Of a stretch of 64,000 nucleotides of DNA, positions 1 to 8,335 are shown one piece after another. The first letter of the stretch is position 1. Every line of letters begins with the position of its first letter. The translations under genes and the position numbers were made by a program. This stretch comes from Gimesia maris. Its GTDB lineage: Bacteria; Planctomycetota; Planctomycetia; Planctomycetales; Planctomycetaceae. Under the pieces are notes generated by a model that was given only the letters and a program-made list of their open reading frames with translations, was not told where the DNA came from and did no database searches. Where the stretch lies: positions 2,867,001 to 2,931,000 of the forward strand of contig NZ_CP042910.1 in NCBI RefSeq assembly GCF_008298035.1, given 5' to 3'.

Positions 1-315
1 CGGTTGTCATGCGTTCCAACAGTTCTTCCCGGTCAGGGTAGTCAGCAGGGTTATCACTGGGGGTGGTACCGTTCGTGAAACGTTCTCTGTGTTCTGCCGG
101 CAGACAGCTGGGTTCATCAAGAAATGCAGAACTGAATGCATCATCGGCGAATGCCAGATGCCCCATGATCCACAGGGCATGGTTTCCACCGCCGACACGC
201 AGATGCAACTGATCGTCGGATAAAGTCTCTAAAAGTGCCAATACAAAATTGCGAGAGCGATGCAGTTGCTCGATAGCGAGTTCGGCCAGGGAGAGTGTTT
301 GTTGTTGCATCGACA
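1..315 (-). CDS. DinB-like four-helix protein, C-terminus beyond window
   Basis: Partial gene: the start is at 315 and the reading frame runs off the left edge with 105 residues visible. The visible part has a helical N-terminus followed by GNHALWIMGHLAF, the His-containing signature of DinB-type four-helix bundle proteins (DinB_2-like). These are metal-binding enzymes of thiol-dependent or stress chemistry whose exact substrate varies. The start is chosen because AGGAG lies 8-12 bases upstream. It is the third gene after the ArsR and AHSA1-like genes, 46 bp downstream of the latter, so probably co-transcribed. ArsR-AHSA1-DinB sets are a common bacterial arrangement. Substrate unknown. Confidence 0.7.
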
Positions 316-361
316 TGAGTCGTCTCCTGGTTTGGTTTGTAAGAGGTTGTTAACAGTGCGT

Positions 362-811
362 TTAAACTGAATGTTCGGCTCGTTGTTTGATTTGTTCCAA
401 TATATACTCCCAGCCGGGGACAACGTTTTCCGCATGTGAGGGATCGATATGACCCGTGGCCCGATGCAGAAACTGCAGCGTGGTGGCGTCTCCCTTTTCA
501 ATAAGGCGATATTGCACGTGCGACATGACCGGATAAGACATAAAGAGTGGCCCGATGATTTCGATCAGCGCGGGGGGCTTGATCACCTGCACATGACCCC
601 AAAGATGTCCGGCATTCTCTCCCAGATCGCGAAACCAGCGTCCGCCGGGCCAGGCTTCCAGTTTCATCGGGAGAGGTGTTCCGTCCGGCAGTGTAGAACC
701 AGGGCCGATTTGTTCGAGCAGTGCTTCAAATGTCGTTTGAATGGGGGCCGCGATTTCCAGTTTGCGTTCAATGTGGAGTGATGAGAGTGAATTGTCTGTC
801 GCTGAAACCAT
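362..811 (-). CDS. SRPBCC / AHSA1-like (START-fold) protein
   Basis: 149 residues, the usual length for the Activator-of-Hsp90-ATPase-1-like branch of the SRPBCC superfamily, which form a hydrophobic-pocket helix-grip fold. Visible family features are the N-terminal IERKLEIAAPIQTTFEALLE strand-helix, a central GGRWFRDLG segment and a C-terminal long helix (WEYILEQIKQRAE). It begins 6 bp after the ArsR gene, so translation is likely coupled and expression controlled by that repressor. Members of this family next to ArsR regulators are usually of unknown ligand. Cytoplasmic; no signal peptide. Confidence 0.8.
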   Translation of the reverse strand: MVSATDNSLSSLHIERKLEIAAPIQTTFEALLEQIGPGSTLPDGTPLPMKLEAWPGGRWFRDLGENAGHLWGHVQVIKPPALIEIIGPLFMSYPVMSHVQYRLIEKGDATTLQFLHRATGHIDPSHAENVVPGWEYILEQIKQRAEHSV

Positions 812-817
812 GATTGT

Positions 818-1177
818 TTATCCTTCTTTCTGTCTGCTGGATTTCTTTTGTTCCGCCGCTTTGACTTCCGCGACGGCTTTGATATTTAATAACTGGTGAT
901 CCCAGAAACGCTCGAATGTCTGGACCCAGTCAAAAACGGGTTTGAGCTGTTTCGCATTCAGACTGTACCAGCGGTGTTTGCCCTCTTGCCTGACAGTCAC
1001 CAGATTCACCTCTCGCAAGACGCGAAGATGTTTGGAAATTTGCGGTTGCGGAACGCCGAGCGACTCAGCCAGATCGTTGACGGAACACGCTTTTCCCGCC
1101 AGTTGCTGGATGATGTCGCGTCGCCGCTGTTCGGCAATCGCGTTAAATGCGTCAGTGGTTGTGGGTGATCTAGGCAT
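818..1177 (-). CDS. ArsR-family transcriptional repressor
   Basis: 119 residues with a winged-helix domain: RRRDIIQQLAGKACSVNDLA, then the recognition helix SLGVPQPQISKHLRVLREVN and wing LVTVRQEGKHRWYSLN. No Cys pair of the metal-sensing ArsR/SmtB type is obvious, fitting the subgroup that precedes AHSA1 proteins. I place the start at 1177 (MPRSPTT) and not at 1186, because the ATG at 1186 overlaps the apparent -10 box TACAAT. Transcription would then begin at or next to the 1177 ATG, making this a candidate leaderless mRNA. First gene of the ArsR/AHSA1/DinB operon and probably autoregulated through the palindrome in its promoter. Confidence 0.85.
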   Translation of the reverse strand: MPRSPTTTDAFNAIAEQRRRDIIQQLAGKACSVNDLAESLGVPQPQISKHLRVLREVNLVTVRQEGKHRWYSLNAKQLKPVFDWVQTFERFWDHQLLNIKAVAEVKAAEQKKSSRQKEG

Positions 1178-1184
1178 GCCGATC

Positions 1185-1212
1185 ATTGTATTCCCATATG
1201 GGAATATGTAAA
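1185..1212 (-). promoter_or_regulatory. ArsR operon promoter with palindromic operator in the spacer
   Basis: Read on the minus strand: TTTACA (1207-1212), a 16 bp spacer, then TACAAT (1185-1190). The perfect 18 bp palindrome TATTCCCATATGGGAATA occupies 1189-1206, that is, the whole spacer plus the edge of the -10 box. A dimeric ArsR bound here would block polymerase. The palindrome is seen directly; operator function is inferred. Confidence 0.7.
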
Positions 1213-1618
1213 GAGAGGTTTTGCGAAAAAAATGATTTTCAATGAGGATTTTATATTTTCACTGACCTGCGTTGGATTATGGTAGTGATTGATACTTCGT
1301 GGCATCCACGTGCAAAGGTCGTTTGTCTGTTCTGTGTTGAGATGCCAGAATAGCATCGGTGGCTGCCCTGTTTGTATTCCTTGTGATTGCTGGAAAGAGA
1401 TGTGGTGCTGTTGAGATGGATCCGATAAGTCAGGAAAGTGACTATAAGATTCCGTAGCTGTTTTCAAAATTGGTTGAGAAGAATTCGATATCGATTGCGA
1501 ATAACTTTAATAGCTGATGTGTCCGATTCGATTGAGTGATCGAAAACAGCAGGCGTTTCGTAAGGCGGAGGTGGCTTCGAAGGAGATGCTGTGAATATTA
1601 AACGAATCCATTTCCAGG
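1213..1618. other. Intergenic region, no gene recognised
   Basis: About 400 bp upstream of both the minus-strand ArsR operon and the plus-strand gene at 1619. No reading frame with a plausible ribosome binding site and family look was found. A small CGTGG-cat-CCACG hairpin lies near 1295-1310. The region presumably holds the promoter of the 1619 cluster, but I could not identify convincing boxes. Confidence 0.5.
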
Positions 1619-1951
1619 ATGATGAGATCAATGAAAGCTGTTGAATACTTGTACCAGGCAAGTCCCTGGCTGTTGCTCTGCCTGGAAAGTATCGCACTGA
1701 TTGTGGTACTGACCTGGCCTGCGGTCAAAGGAAAATGGTGGCTGGTCACTTCGCTGCTGGTGTTCGTGCTGGTTGGATTGTGTACTCAAATGCTGAGTTC
1801 CAGCTCCACTCTTTCCGAACCTGTTCTGCTGGGAGCGGATGAGTATCAGCAACTCTGGAATGACTGGTTTCAGTTAAGCTGTCTGGCTCTGGTGGGAAAA
1901 GTACTGTTTGTGATCGCCGTGTTTCAGTTAGGCGTAGGACTCAAACGATGA
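1619..1951 (+). CDS. Small three-span membrane protein, unknown
   Basis: 110 residues with three predicted membrane segments: about residues 13-33 (WLLLCLESIALIVVLTW), 40-59 (WWLVTSLLVFVLVGLCTQML) and 84-106 (LSCLALVGKVLFVIAVFQLG). No catalytic motif recognised. Two ATGs stand in tandem at 1619/1622 and a third at 1631; the exact start is uncertain because no strong Shine-Dalgarno is present. It opens a same-strand run of small membrane and exported proteins reaching to 9718, typical of planctomycete regions of unknown function. Confidence 0.6.
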   Translation: MMRSMKAVEYLYQASPWLLLCLESIALIVVLTWPAVKGKWWLVTSLLVFVLVGLCTQMLSSSSTLSEPVLLGADEYQQLWNDWFQLSCLALVGKVLFVIAVFQLGVGLKR

Positions 1952-1992
1952 CTGTCACCTGTTTCCAGTGACTATCATGCGAGGGAAATCTG

Positions 1993-2235
1993 ATGGAACC
2001 CATGGAATTCTGTGTGCTGGCTGGATTGATTCTGGTGGTGATCGCCACTCCCTGCATGATGGTGGTGTTTATTAAGGATCTGTTTAGCCACAAAAACAGA
2101 ACCCGATCAGGATCCGGCGGCGGTGGAATCATTGGTGCGATGATGGAGATGGACCGGATCGTGAATCCCGCGGGTCAGCATGTGCAGGAGGCGAAAGAAG
2201 TCGAACAGGAAGAAGAAGGCATCGGCGGCGAATAA
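1993..2235 (+). CDS. Small single-span membrane protein with charged tail
   Basis: 80 residues. One membrane helix at about residues 6-28 (FCVLAGLILVVIATPCMMVVF), a basic stretch (KNRTRSGS), a glycine run and a strongly acidic C-terminus ending VEQEEEGIGGE. The GAGGGA 9-14 bases upstream of the ATG at 1993 supports the start. It sits 41 bp after the previous small membrane gene and 89 bp before a zinc-ribbon membrane protein. Function unknown. Confidence 0.55.
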   Translation: MEPMEFCVLAGLILVVIATPCMMVVFIKDLFSHKNRTRSGSGGGGIIGAMMEMDRIVNPAGQHVQEAKEVEQEEEGIGGE

Positions 2236-2324
2236 GCTGCGGAAAAATGCTGATTTCATCTGCTGAATTCATTATAATACAGGGACGGTAACGAGACTGC
2301 GATCTGTTTTATCGGGAGGCGCGT

Positions 2325-3407
2325 GTGATTTCTGCTGTTTGTCCCCGTTGCAAAGAACCGATTCTCGACGAAGCGGTGCTGTTGTGGAATGACAGGCACT
2401 ACTGCCGGAGTTGTGTGGAAGCGATTTCGCCTGACCTCTACACATTCGCGACAGAGGGGGGACAACTGGTCGATCTGCTTGAGCCAGACGATATCAGTGT
2501 GAGCCAATACTGGCGTCGTTTTCAATTCAAAGTCGGAATCGCCGGAGGTTTGCTCTTTCTATTACCTCTGACTGTCATGCTGATTCGAAACAATGCGCCC
2601 CTGGAAGTGGTCATCGGGTTCCAAGGTATCTGTCTGAGCTTTGTCATGTTCTATTGCTGGTGGATCTCCTGCGGAAAAGTGAAACATTTCCGTACCCATC
2701 TGCCGCGCAAGGTGGTTCTGGAGAGACTTCATATAAAAGTGGTGACTCCGGATGGAGAACAAACTTCACTCCTCACCGATTGCCAATGGAAGCCTGGTAC
2801 GTCGTCTGCAGACGAAGTCCTGTTTGCCACCAGTCTGAAACAGGGCATGACGATTTATACGCCTGACGCCGTCATCAATTGCGGACATTCGTCTGAATTG
2901 TTGAAACCCTGGTGCGCCTTCTTTCGGTTAGTAGAACTGCCCGTATATACTCCGAGCCGGTTTCAGAATTTTCTCTCCCTGGTTGGTGGTGGTGTGGCAG
3001 GTTATCTGGTCGGCCTGTTGTCGGGGAAGCTTTACGCCATCGAGTTGAACAATCCCGCCTGGGAGTTCCTGTTGCCCATTCTGGGTGTACTGGATGGGGT
3101 CTGCCTGGTGGGACTCTCTATCATCAGTCGAAAACCCAGCTCAAGACTGGCTGATCAACTCCTCCACCCTGCTCTCTGGGGAGCGGAATTTTTCAAGATG
3201 GGGGGGAGTCTGGGATTTTTTGCCGGTTTTCGTCTGGGAATTCCTTCCGCAATCATATCGTGTCTGATCTGTGGCAGTCTCAATGCGATCATCGGTGGCT
3301 TCGCAGCCTGGCATTTCCGGTCTCAATTGCAGTTGCGAAAAAAGAATATGGTATTGAGAGCACCGGAAAAGCAGGCATCGAAAGCGGGGTACCGCTATGA
3401 AGTCTAA
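2325..3407 (+). CDS. Membrane protein with N-terminal zinc ribbon
   Basis: 360 residues from a GTG start preceded by GGGAGG. The N-terminus carries two Cys pairs, CPRC (about residues 6-9) and CRSC (about 27-30), a treble-clef or zinc-ribbon-like knuckle. Then come membrane segments at about 66-83 and 90-112, a soluble region of about 100 residues, and four further hydrophobic segments from about residue 212 to 325 with Gly-rich helices (GGGVAGYLVGLLSG). The last residues overlap the start of the next gene by 11 bp, so the two are probably translated together. Planctomycetes have many such zinc-ribbon/membrane proteins of unknown role. No enzymatic motif seen. Confidence 0.65.
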   Translation: MISAVCPRCKEPILDEAVLLWNDRHYCRSCVEAISPDLYTFATEGGQLVDLLEPDDISVSQYWRRFQFKVGIAGGLLFLLPLTVMLIRNNAPLEVVIGFQGICLSFVMFYCWWISCGKVKHFRTHLPRKVVLERLHIKVVTPDGEQTSLLTDCQWKPGTSSADEVLFATSLKQGMTIYTPDAVINCGHSSELLKPWCAFFRLVELPVYTPSRFQNFLSLVGGGVAGYLVGLLSGKLYAIELNNPAWEFLLPILGVLDGVCLVGLSIISRKPSSRLADQLLHPALWGAEFFKMGGSLGFFAGFRLGIPSAIISCLICGSLNAIIGGFAAWHFRSQLQLRKKNMVLRAPEKQASKAGYRYEV

Positions 3408-4029
3408 AGACTTGATCGTATACATTCTGTTTGCATTTTCTGCGATTGTTGCTTTACCATTATGCACATGGTTATTATTGGCTCCTTATGGAAGCGGATT
3501 GATTCTGTGTGTGACGATGATATATCTCTTCTCCTTTCTGGCAGCGCTGGTGATGCTGCCGATCGTGCTGGTGCGGCTCTGCTGGAAACAGACCCGTGCG
3601 CGTGCCCTGCTCTGGTTGCTGGTAATCGTCGTGTATGTTCCCTGTTTTCTGTTGGGGAACGCTTGGGAGCGGCGTGTCTGGACCGCCCGCTGGGAAGCGT
3701 TTTCGCATCGCAGTCAACCGCTCATTGCCGCGATCAATGATTATGAACGTCAGCATGGTGCGCCGCCTGAGTCGTTAACTGTGCTGGTTCCCGATTACCT
3801 GCCTGCCGTGCCCGATACCGGGATGCGGGCCTGTTCTGAATTTCAATATTTCACCGGTGAGGATGCCCGTCAACAGTATGCAGGCAATCCCTGGGCTCTG
3901 CAGGTGCTGCCACCTGTCTTCGGAGTGGGATTTGATCTGATGTTGTACTTTCCCAAACAGGACTATCCGGAAAACGGATATGGCGGCTGGCTGGAACGCG
4001 TGGGCGACTGGGCCTACGTGCATGAATGA
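3397..4029 (+). CDS. Membrane protein with extracytoplasmic C-terminal domain, unknown
   Basis: 210 residues overlapping the previous gene by 11 bp. Three N-terminal hydrophobic helices lie at about residues 7-29, 33-60 and 70-90. After WERRVWTARW a soluble domain starts with IAAINDYERQHGAPPESL and a VPDYLPAVPDTG segment. That layout (helix, then 'YPPSLEALVPEYLP'-like wording) recurs in planctomycete type-II-secretion-like and exported proteins. Likely a partner of the preceding zinc-ribbon membrane protein. No catalytic residues recognised. Confidence 0.6.
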   Translation: MKSKDLIVYILFAFSAIVALPLCTWLLLAPYGSGLILCVTMIYLFSFLAALVMLPIVLVRLCWKQTRARALLWLLVIVVYVPCFLLGNAWERRVWTARWEAFSHRSQPLIAAINDYERQHGAPPESLTVLVPDYLPAVPDTGMRACSEFQYFTGEDARQQYAGNPWALQVLPPVFGVGFDLMLYFPKQDYPENGYGGWLERVGDWAYVHE

Positions 4030-4144
4030 CCGCCGAAAGATTGAATTGCAGCGAAACCTGTTGATTTCTTTCAGATCTGGTTTACAAATAAAGGGTATCG
4101 CTTCTGCAGTATGAGAGAGATGTCGCGCTCAGATCTGTAGATTT

Positions 4145-4897
4145 GTGAATCTTGCATTTGTCATGTTGCGTAGTGATGGTTTCATGGAATTAAATTCAGA
4201 GCGGACAATGCGTAAACTGGCGAAAGCAAGGCTGACTGGCGGGGTGATTGCCTGCACTGCGATCTGTGTGACTCTGTTTTTTGCAAAGCTTGCGTTTGAC
4301 TATCAACATACTTTTCGTGGGTGGATTTCAGCACATCCCATGGAGGTTATGCTGGATCTTTCACGACCTGGCACGGTGACCGTGCCTTTTCACCAGACCT
4401 GTAGTGTCTCCCATGGCGAAGGGGTTTTTGTGGATGGGGGGCTTAAAGATGATGGGGAACAAATACCGCAGGCTGAATTGAATGGTCTGTCCGGATCCAT
4501 CGTGATCCAGAATGCAGCTGACGAGGAAATCGTCGCTCGCCATTTTAAAGTCAGCGAAGCGACGCTTTCTGACAGTCCTGGGAATTCAGGTTTGGTGAGC
4601 GGAGGGCAGATGCTCGTAGAAATTCCCACATTCAGTCAGGGTGAATACACGGCAACCATTACAATTGAGAAGGGAGTTGCAGCGCTTAGTGGTCAAACCC
4701 AGAGGCTCTACGCGAAATATCAGTTGTGTGGTTTGGAGCAGATCCCAGTGGTCGTATTGGGTTTTATTTCTTTTTGTGCCGGCGTTGTGGGATTATTCGC
4801 GCTAGTGGCGGTGCTCCCCGGGTTCTTAAGGAGCGGAATCTGGCGGGAGGTTATCAAGGCACCTCCCCCGCCCGAGAGTCAGTCGGAGGAGACCTGA
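4145..4897 (+). CDS. Two-span membrane protein with extracytoplasmic domain, unknown
   Basis: Up to 250 residues. One helix near the N-terminus (GGVIACTAICVTLFFAKLAF, about 32-51), a beta-rich domain of about 150 residues in between and a second helix near the C-terminus (VVVLGFISFCAGVVGLFALVAVL). The tail is proline-rich. The start is unclear: GTG 4145 gives the longest frame, while ATGs at 4163, 4184 and 4208 are all possible and none has a clear ribosome binding site. 4208 has the best match (AGAGCGG). No family recognised. Confidence 0.55.
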   Translation: MNLAFVMLRSDGFMELNSERTMRKLAKARLTGGVIACTAICVTLFFAKLAFDYQHTFRGWISAHPMEVMLDLSRPGTVTVPFHQTCSVSHGEGVFVDGGLKDDGEQIPQAELNGLSGSIVIQNAADEEIVARHFKVSEATLSDSPGNSGLVSGGQMLVEIPTFSQGEYTATITIEKGVAALSGQTQRLYAKYQLCGLEQIPVVVLGFISFCAGVVGLFALVAVLPGFLRSGIWREVIKAPPPPESQSEET

Positions 4898-5029
4898 CCG
4901 CGGCGGAGACGAATCTGAGAATGGAATGAGTGTTGGGTGGCTGTTGCGGTTCAGGATGTGGTGTTAAACTTAATAAGTCAAAGTTACTGATTCATCACCT
5001 GAAAAATGACTTCACTCAGGAGCAATTCA

Positions 5030-5464
5030 ATGTTATTCAGCTCAGATAAACTGCTGGCGATACTGGGGATTGCGGTCGCTTTATCTGCTTATCTGTCGGG
5101 GATTCGATTGTTTTTAATTCAGAAGATTCGTGAGATTCCCAAAGAAGACCCGGAGAAAGCAGAGAAAAAATTCGAGATTCAGAAACAGCTGGGGTGGCTG
5201 ACACTGGCGGATGCTCCCATCGTTTTGTCTGCCTTCCTGCTGGGAGTGAAACTGCTGTGGTACCCCCTCACTGGTATCCCTGCTCCCGACTGGATCCTGT
5301 CACTGGGACTGTGGTTGTTTCTGCTGGCGGGCACCATGATGGTGATTCAGCATTTCCTGGCCTGGCATAAAACGCTGACCGAACTGTTGCCGATTGGGCT
5401 ACTCGTCGTCATCGGCATTCTCATCATGTTTGCGTTGATGATCTGGAAAACATTTTTAATGTGA
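5030..5464 (+). CDS. Four-span membrane protein, unknown
   Basis: 144 residues from the ATG at 5030, chosen over the ATG at 5006 because AGGAG sits 7-11 bases upstream. Hydrophobic segments at about 8-26, 61-80, 92-110 and 120-140 are separated by a charged amphipathic region (EIPKEDPEKAEKKFEIQKQL). No family recognised. Separated by 40 bp from the HEAT-like gene at 5505, with which it may share an mRNA. Confidence 0.55.
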   Translation: MLFSSDKLLAILGIAVALSAYLSGIRLFLIQKIREIPKEDPEKAEKKFEIQKQLGWLTLADAPIVLSAFLLGVKLLWYPLTGIPAPDWILSLGLWLFLLAGTMMVIQHFLAWHKTLTELLPIGLLVVIGILIMFALMIWKTFLM

Positions 5465-5504
5465 ACACAGATCTCTTAAAATCAGTCGAAATCATATCAG
5501 GGGA

Positions 5505-6026
5505 ATGATGGTGGAGATCAGACGTCTGTTAGAGAATCAGCAGAAGTGGACTGTCGAGGAATTACAGTCACTCTATGATCGTATCAGTGGAGAACCGGAG
5601 TTCTGCAACGCATTGGTGAAGCTGTTAGCTGATCCCGAGAGACAGCAGGCCGCCAGTTGGCTGTTGAAACAGGCGCTGGAAACAGGACAGGATGTCACTC
5701 GGATGGATTGGTCGCCTTATTACCGAAGTTTATCGGAACTACAAAACTGGGAAACGCAATTGCATCTACTGCAGTGCCTGCCTTACCTGACGATTGACAC
5801 ACGGGAAGTGAAGCAACTCGAACCATTTTTACGCCGCTGTCTGCAGAGTGAAAATAAATTTGTCAGAGCATGGGGCTATAACGGTTTCAATGAACTGGCA
5901 CTGCAGCATGCTGACTTCAAACCGGAAGTGGATTCTTTACTGGCAGCGGCTCTGGAAGAAGAAGCCCCTTCCGTGAAAGCGCGCATCCGGAATATTTTGA
6001 AACAACGTCTTTCGCATGGCTTTTGA
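5505..6026 (+). CDS. Helical HEAT-like repeat protein
   Basis: 173 residues, almost all predicted alpha helix and soluble. The C-terminal half has two HEAT-like units (FVRAWGYNGFNELALQ and SVKARIRNILKQRL), each with the Arg/Asp-type pattern of HEAT or ARM repeats. The N-terminal half resembles degenerate repeats. Such proteins usually serve as protein-binding scaffolds. Two tandem ATGs occur at 5505 and 5508 after AGGGG. It is followed 12 bp later by a small membrane protein, suggesting an operon. Confidence 0.55.
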   Translation: MMVEIRRLLENQQKWTVEELQSLYDRISGEPEFCNALVKLLADPERQQAASWLLKQALETGQDVTRMDWSPYYRSLSELQNWETQLHLLQCLPYLTIDTREVKQLEPFLRRCLQSENKFVRAWGYNGFNELALQHADFKPEVDSLLAAALEEEAPSVKARIRNILKQRLSHGF

Positions 6027-6038
6027 AGGGAAAATCGT

Positions 6039-6281
6039 ATGGATCTGCAGACTCTGACCGCGTTTTTCATGTGGTGCACGATTGTGAATGGGTCAATCCT
6101 GATTGTGTGGACCCTGATTTTTCTGCTGGCGCCGGAACTGGTGTATCGATCGCAGAATGCCTGGATTCCGCTGCCTCGAGATTCGTTTAATGTGGTAATG
6201 TATTGCTTTATCGGCCTGTTCAAACTGCTGTTTCTGGTGTTTAATGCAGTACCTTATCTGGCTTTGCTGCTGATTACCTGA
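6039..6281 (+). CDS. Small two-span membrane protein (DUF6868-like look)
   Basis: 80 residues starting MDLQTLTAFFMWCTIVNGSI. Two hydrophobic helices lie at about 6-29 and 52-78, with a short loop containing YRSQNAWIPLPRDSFNVVMY. I recall bacterial 80-residue proteins with this 'FFMWCTIINGGLL' opening grouped as DUF6868, but the assignment is from memory. Twelve bp after the HEAT-like gene, with GAAGGGAAAA upstream as ribosome binding site. Function unknown. Confidence 0.6.
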   Translation: MDLQTLTAFFMWCTIVNGSILIVWTLIFLLAPELVYRSQNAWIPLPRDSFNVVMYCFIGLFKLLFLVFNAVPYLALLLIT

Positions 6282-6313
6282 ATCTGAATCAAAAGTGAAA
6301 ATCTTATATTCTT

Positions 6314-6820
6314 ATGACAGAGAAACCACCCTGGGAAAAATCAGGCCCGCTGCCCGGCGAACGGGACTTTGATCCTGATGCAGGAGACCTCGACGCGCAG
6401 GTCGCGTGGAAACACTTTGGTGGCCTGACGCTGTCGGAAGCCTATCAAAGGTTCCAGGAAGATCCGGAAAAGCATACAGAAGATTTCATGTATATGGGGG
6501 GCAAAGCGTTCGCCTATTATTTTCCGGTGCTGGAGCGTTACCTGCTGGTCACACCAGTCTGGCGCGAGGAAAACGGAGTGGAGTGGTGCCAGATTCTGGG
6601 GCTGGGAGCGGCGATTCAATTTCAGTTTACGAAAGAGACTCTACCGGAAGTACGGGAGCTGGTATCCCACGTGTTACAGCTGATTTCGTACGTGAAAGAA
6701 TCGATCAAGGTGCATGTCGCCAGCGGCCATCCCTATATTTCCAATCCGGAAATCCAGCAGCATGTCATCGCAGAATGGGACGCGCTCGAACAGCATCTGC
6801 AGCAGTTAAAGGAGCAGTGA
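6314..6820 (+). CDS. Soluble protein of unknown function
   Basis: 168 residues, no signal peptide or membrane segment. The N-terminus is Pro/Asp-rich, then LTLSEAYQRFQEDPEKHTED and an aromatic-rich helix (GGKAFAYYFPVLERYLL). A long amphipathic C-terminal helix ends in QHLQQLKEQ. The pattern resembles small bacterial proteins predicted to be immunity or SMI1-neighbour proteins, but I cannot name a family. It lies 32 bp after the small membrane protein at 6039 and could end that operon. Confidence 0.5.
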   Translation: MTEKPPWEKSGPLPGERDFDPDAGDLDAQVAWKHFGGLTLSEAYQRFQEDPEKHTEDFMYMGGKAFAYYFPVLERYLLVTPVWREENGVEWCQILGLGAAIQFQFTKETLPEVRELVSHVLQLISYVKESIKVHVASGHPYISNPEIQQHVIAEWDALEQHLQQLKEQ

Positions 6821-6944
6821 GCAGGTATGGCACTGGATGTGGGACTCGAACTGCTGGAAACTGCTGGCATTCGAGAGTCTGTCTCTGTTAAAATTAAAGC
6901 AGCCTTACTTTGTTCTGGTTGTTTCCAACGGGTAACGATCTGAC

Positions 6945-7394
6945 ATGAACCGAAAAAATCAATTCATCATGGCGGGAGTGATTCTGCTGGGAGTGGTCGC
7001 GACGATCTGGGTCGCGTTTTCTAAACCACCCCGCGAGGATATCGTTGTGTTCGCAGCAAAAGAGGGAGATCCCGGTCAGGAGCGTTTCGGTATCTATTAT
7101 TCGTCGGACAAATCAAAACCAGATGCCCCTGCACTGAAAGGGATTCGGCAGAAGATTGTCTTAAAAAACGTCAAAGTTTCCACGAACCTCAAAACTCCCC
7201 GGATTGAATTTTTTCCTCCTCAACCTCAGACCGTTTCGAAGCAGATTAAAACGTTTGCGACTCCTGAAGGCTTAACGCTTGAAGGTTATGGACATAAAAT
7301 TTCTGCCACCGCGCAAAGCGTGCAGGTTGATGGAAAAGACTATGCCTGGGATGAGACGCAGCCGATCATCATTACCGAGTCGCTTGAGAACTGA
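6945..7394 (+). CDS. Membrane-anchored extracytoplasmic protein, paralogue of 7798
   Basis: 149 residues. One N-terminal helix (about residues 8-26, MAGVILLGVVATIWVAF), then a beta-rich extracytoplasmic domain. The C-terminus (VDGKDYAWDETQPIII) matches the C-terminus of the gene at 7798 (VDGKQYDWKDQTPIAL), and both share the helix-plus-beta-domain layout, so the two are diverged tandem paralogues. ACGGGT lies about 14 bases upstream of the ATG. No known domain recognised; role in the envelope is inferred from topology only. Confidence 0.55.
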   Translation: MNRKNQFIMAGVILLGVVATIWVAFSKPPREDIVVFAAKEGDPGQERFGIYYSSDKSKPDAPALKGIRQKIVLKNVKVSTNLKTPRIEFFPPQPQTVSKQIKTFATPEGLTLEGYGHKISATAQSVQVDGKDYAWDETQPIIITESLEN

Positions 7395-7797
7395 TAGAAA
7401 TCTGGTCTGTCAGACTGGCGATGCTGAGAATGAGTGACTCGACCTCTCTCCATTCATTCAGAATTCCCGTTTTCAAAATTGTAAAAAAATCTGAATTGCA
7501 GAAATCTGCAGGAATGCAGCAGAGCCGCGTGCAGATCGTTTCCGATTGTGAAAGATCTTGCACGATTTATGCAGAGGGCTGCAGTCGTGACAAATCAGAT
7601 TCCTGTTTGAGAATTTGATGGATCAAAATTCTGCTTTCCCCCGAATAGGGTATCTCTATAATAATATCCAGGAAGAGCACAACACAGGCCCGGCAATGTT
7701 GCTGCTCTGATATGGTGCACGAACTGGAAAATGGATTTTTCGATTCGCTGGTTCTTTCCTCATTTTTAATCGAGATAAGCCAATTCAAAAACAAATA
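7395..7797. other. Intergenic region between tandem paralogues
   Basis: About 400 bp with no convincing gene. A good -10 box TATAAT is at 7657-7662 on the plus strand but without a clear -35. It may drive the gene at 7798. Short reading frames here have no ribosome binding site and unusual composition. Confidence 0.4.
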
Positions 7798-8211
7798 TTG
7801 AAAAACATTCTGATCTATCTTGGCGCGGGTCTGGTGTGTGTAGGTCTGTTGTTCTGGTCTCTGGAATCATTTAACGCTTCTCAGGGACACTGGGAAGCAG
7901 AAATTGGTCAGGCGGAAACACAACTGGCGCTGACATTGAGACTGGCGGGTCGCGAGGATCGACCTTTCAACCGTCAGATTGTGATTACAGATCGCGAAGC
8001 GGTTACTTACCCGGCGGGAATCTTTTCACTACCCGATCAGGCAGCACAGATGCCGGGCAACAGACAGACCTTCCAGGATACGACGATCCGTCCGGGGCGT
8101 GTGACCTTTCAATGGGAAGGTCACGAATTCGACCTGATGCTGAATGGTCTGAGAGTGGACGGGAAACAGTATGACTGGAAAGATCAGACGCCGATTGCGC
8201 TGGTGCGTTGA
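7798..8211 (+). CDS. Membrane-anchored extracytoplasmic protein, paralogue of 6945
   Basis: 137 residues from a TTG start (LKNILIYLGAG read with Met). The N-terminal helix at about 4-22 is followed by a beta-rich domain ending VDGKQYDWKDQTPIALVR. It resembles the 6945 product in layout and in this C-terminal motif. There is no better ATG upstream in frame, and the membrane segment would be lost with a downstream start, which supports the TTG. Function unknown. Confidence 0.5.
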   Translation: MKNILIYLGAGLVCVGLLFWSLESFNASQGHWEAEIGQAETQLALTLRLAGREDRPFNRQIVITDREAVTYPAGIFSLPDQAAQMPGNRQTFQDTTIRPGRVTFQWEGHEFDLMLNGLRVDGKQYDWKDQTPIALVR

Positions 8212-8269
8212 GTCAAAGCGATTTGTCAAAGCGGAGCAGGCATTTCAGGAATTCTCTGAATTTAAGTGC

Positions 8270-8299
8270 TTGACCTGAGTGTGAGTGAATTGGTATAAA
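8270..8299 (+). promoter_or_regulatory. Promoter of the macro-domain gene
   Basis: TTGACC (8270-8275), an 18 bp spacer and TATAAA (8294-8299). Transcription would begin near 8306, which excludes the longer reading-frame start at 8285 and favours the ATG at 8336. Confidence 0.6.
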
Positions 8300-8335
8300 A
8301 CCTGTCTAGCATTCAGAAAGGTGCCCTGCTCTTTT

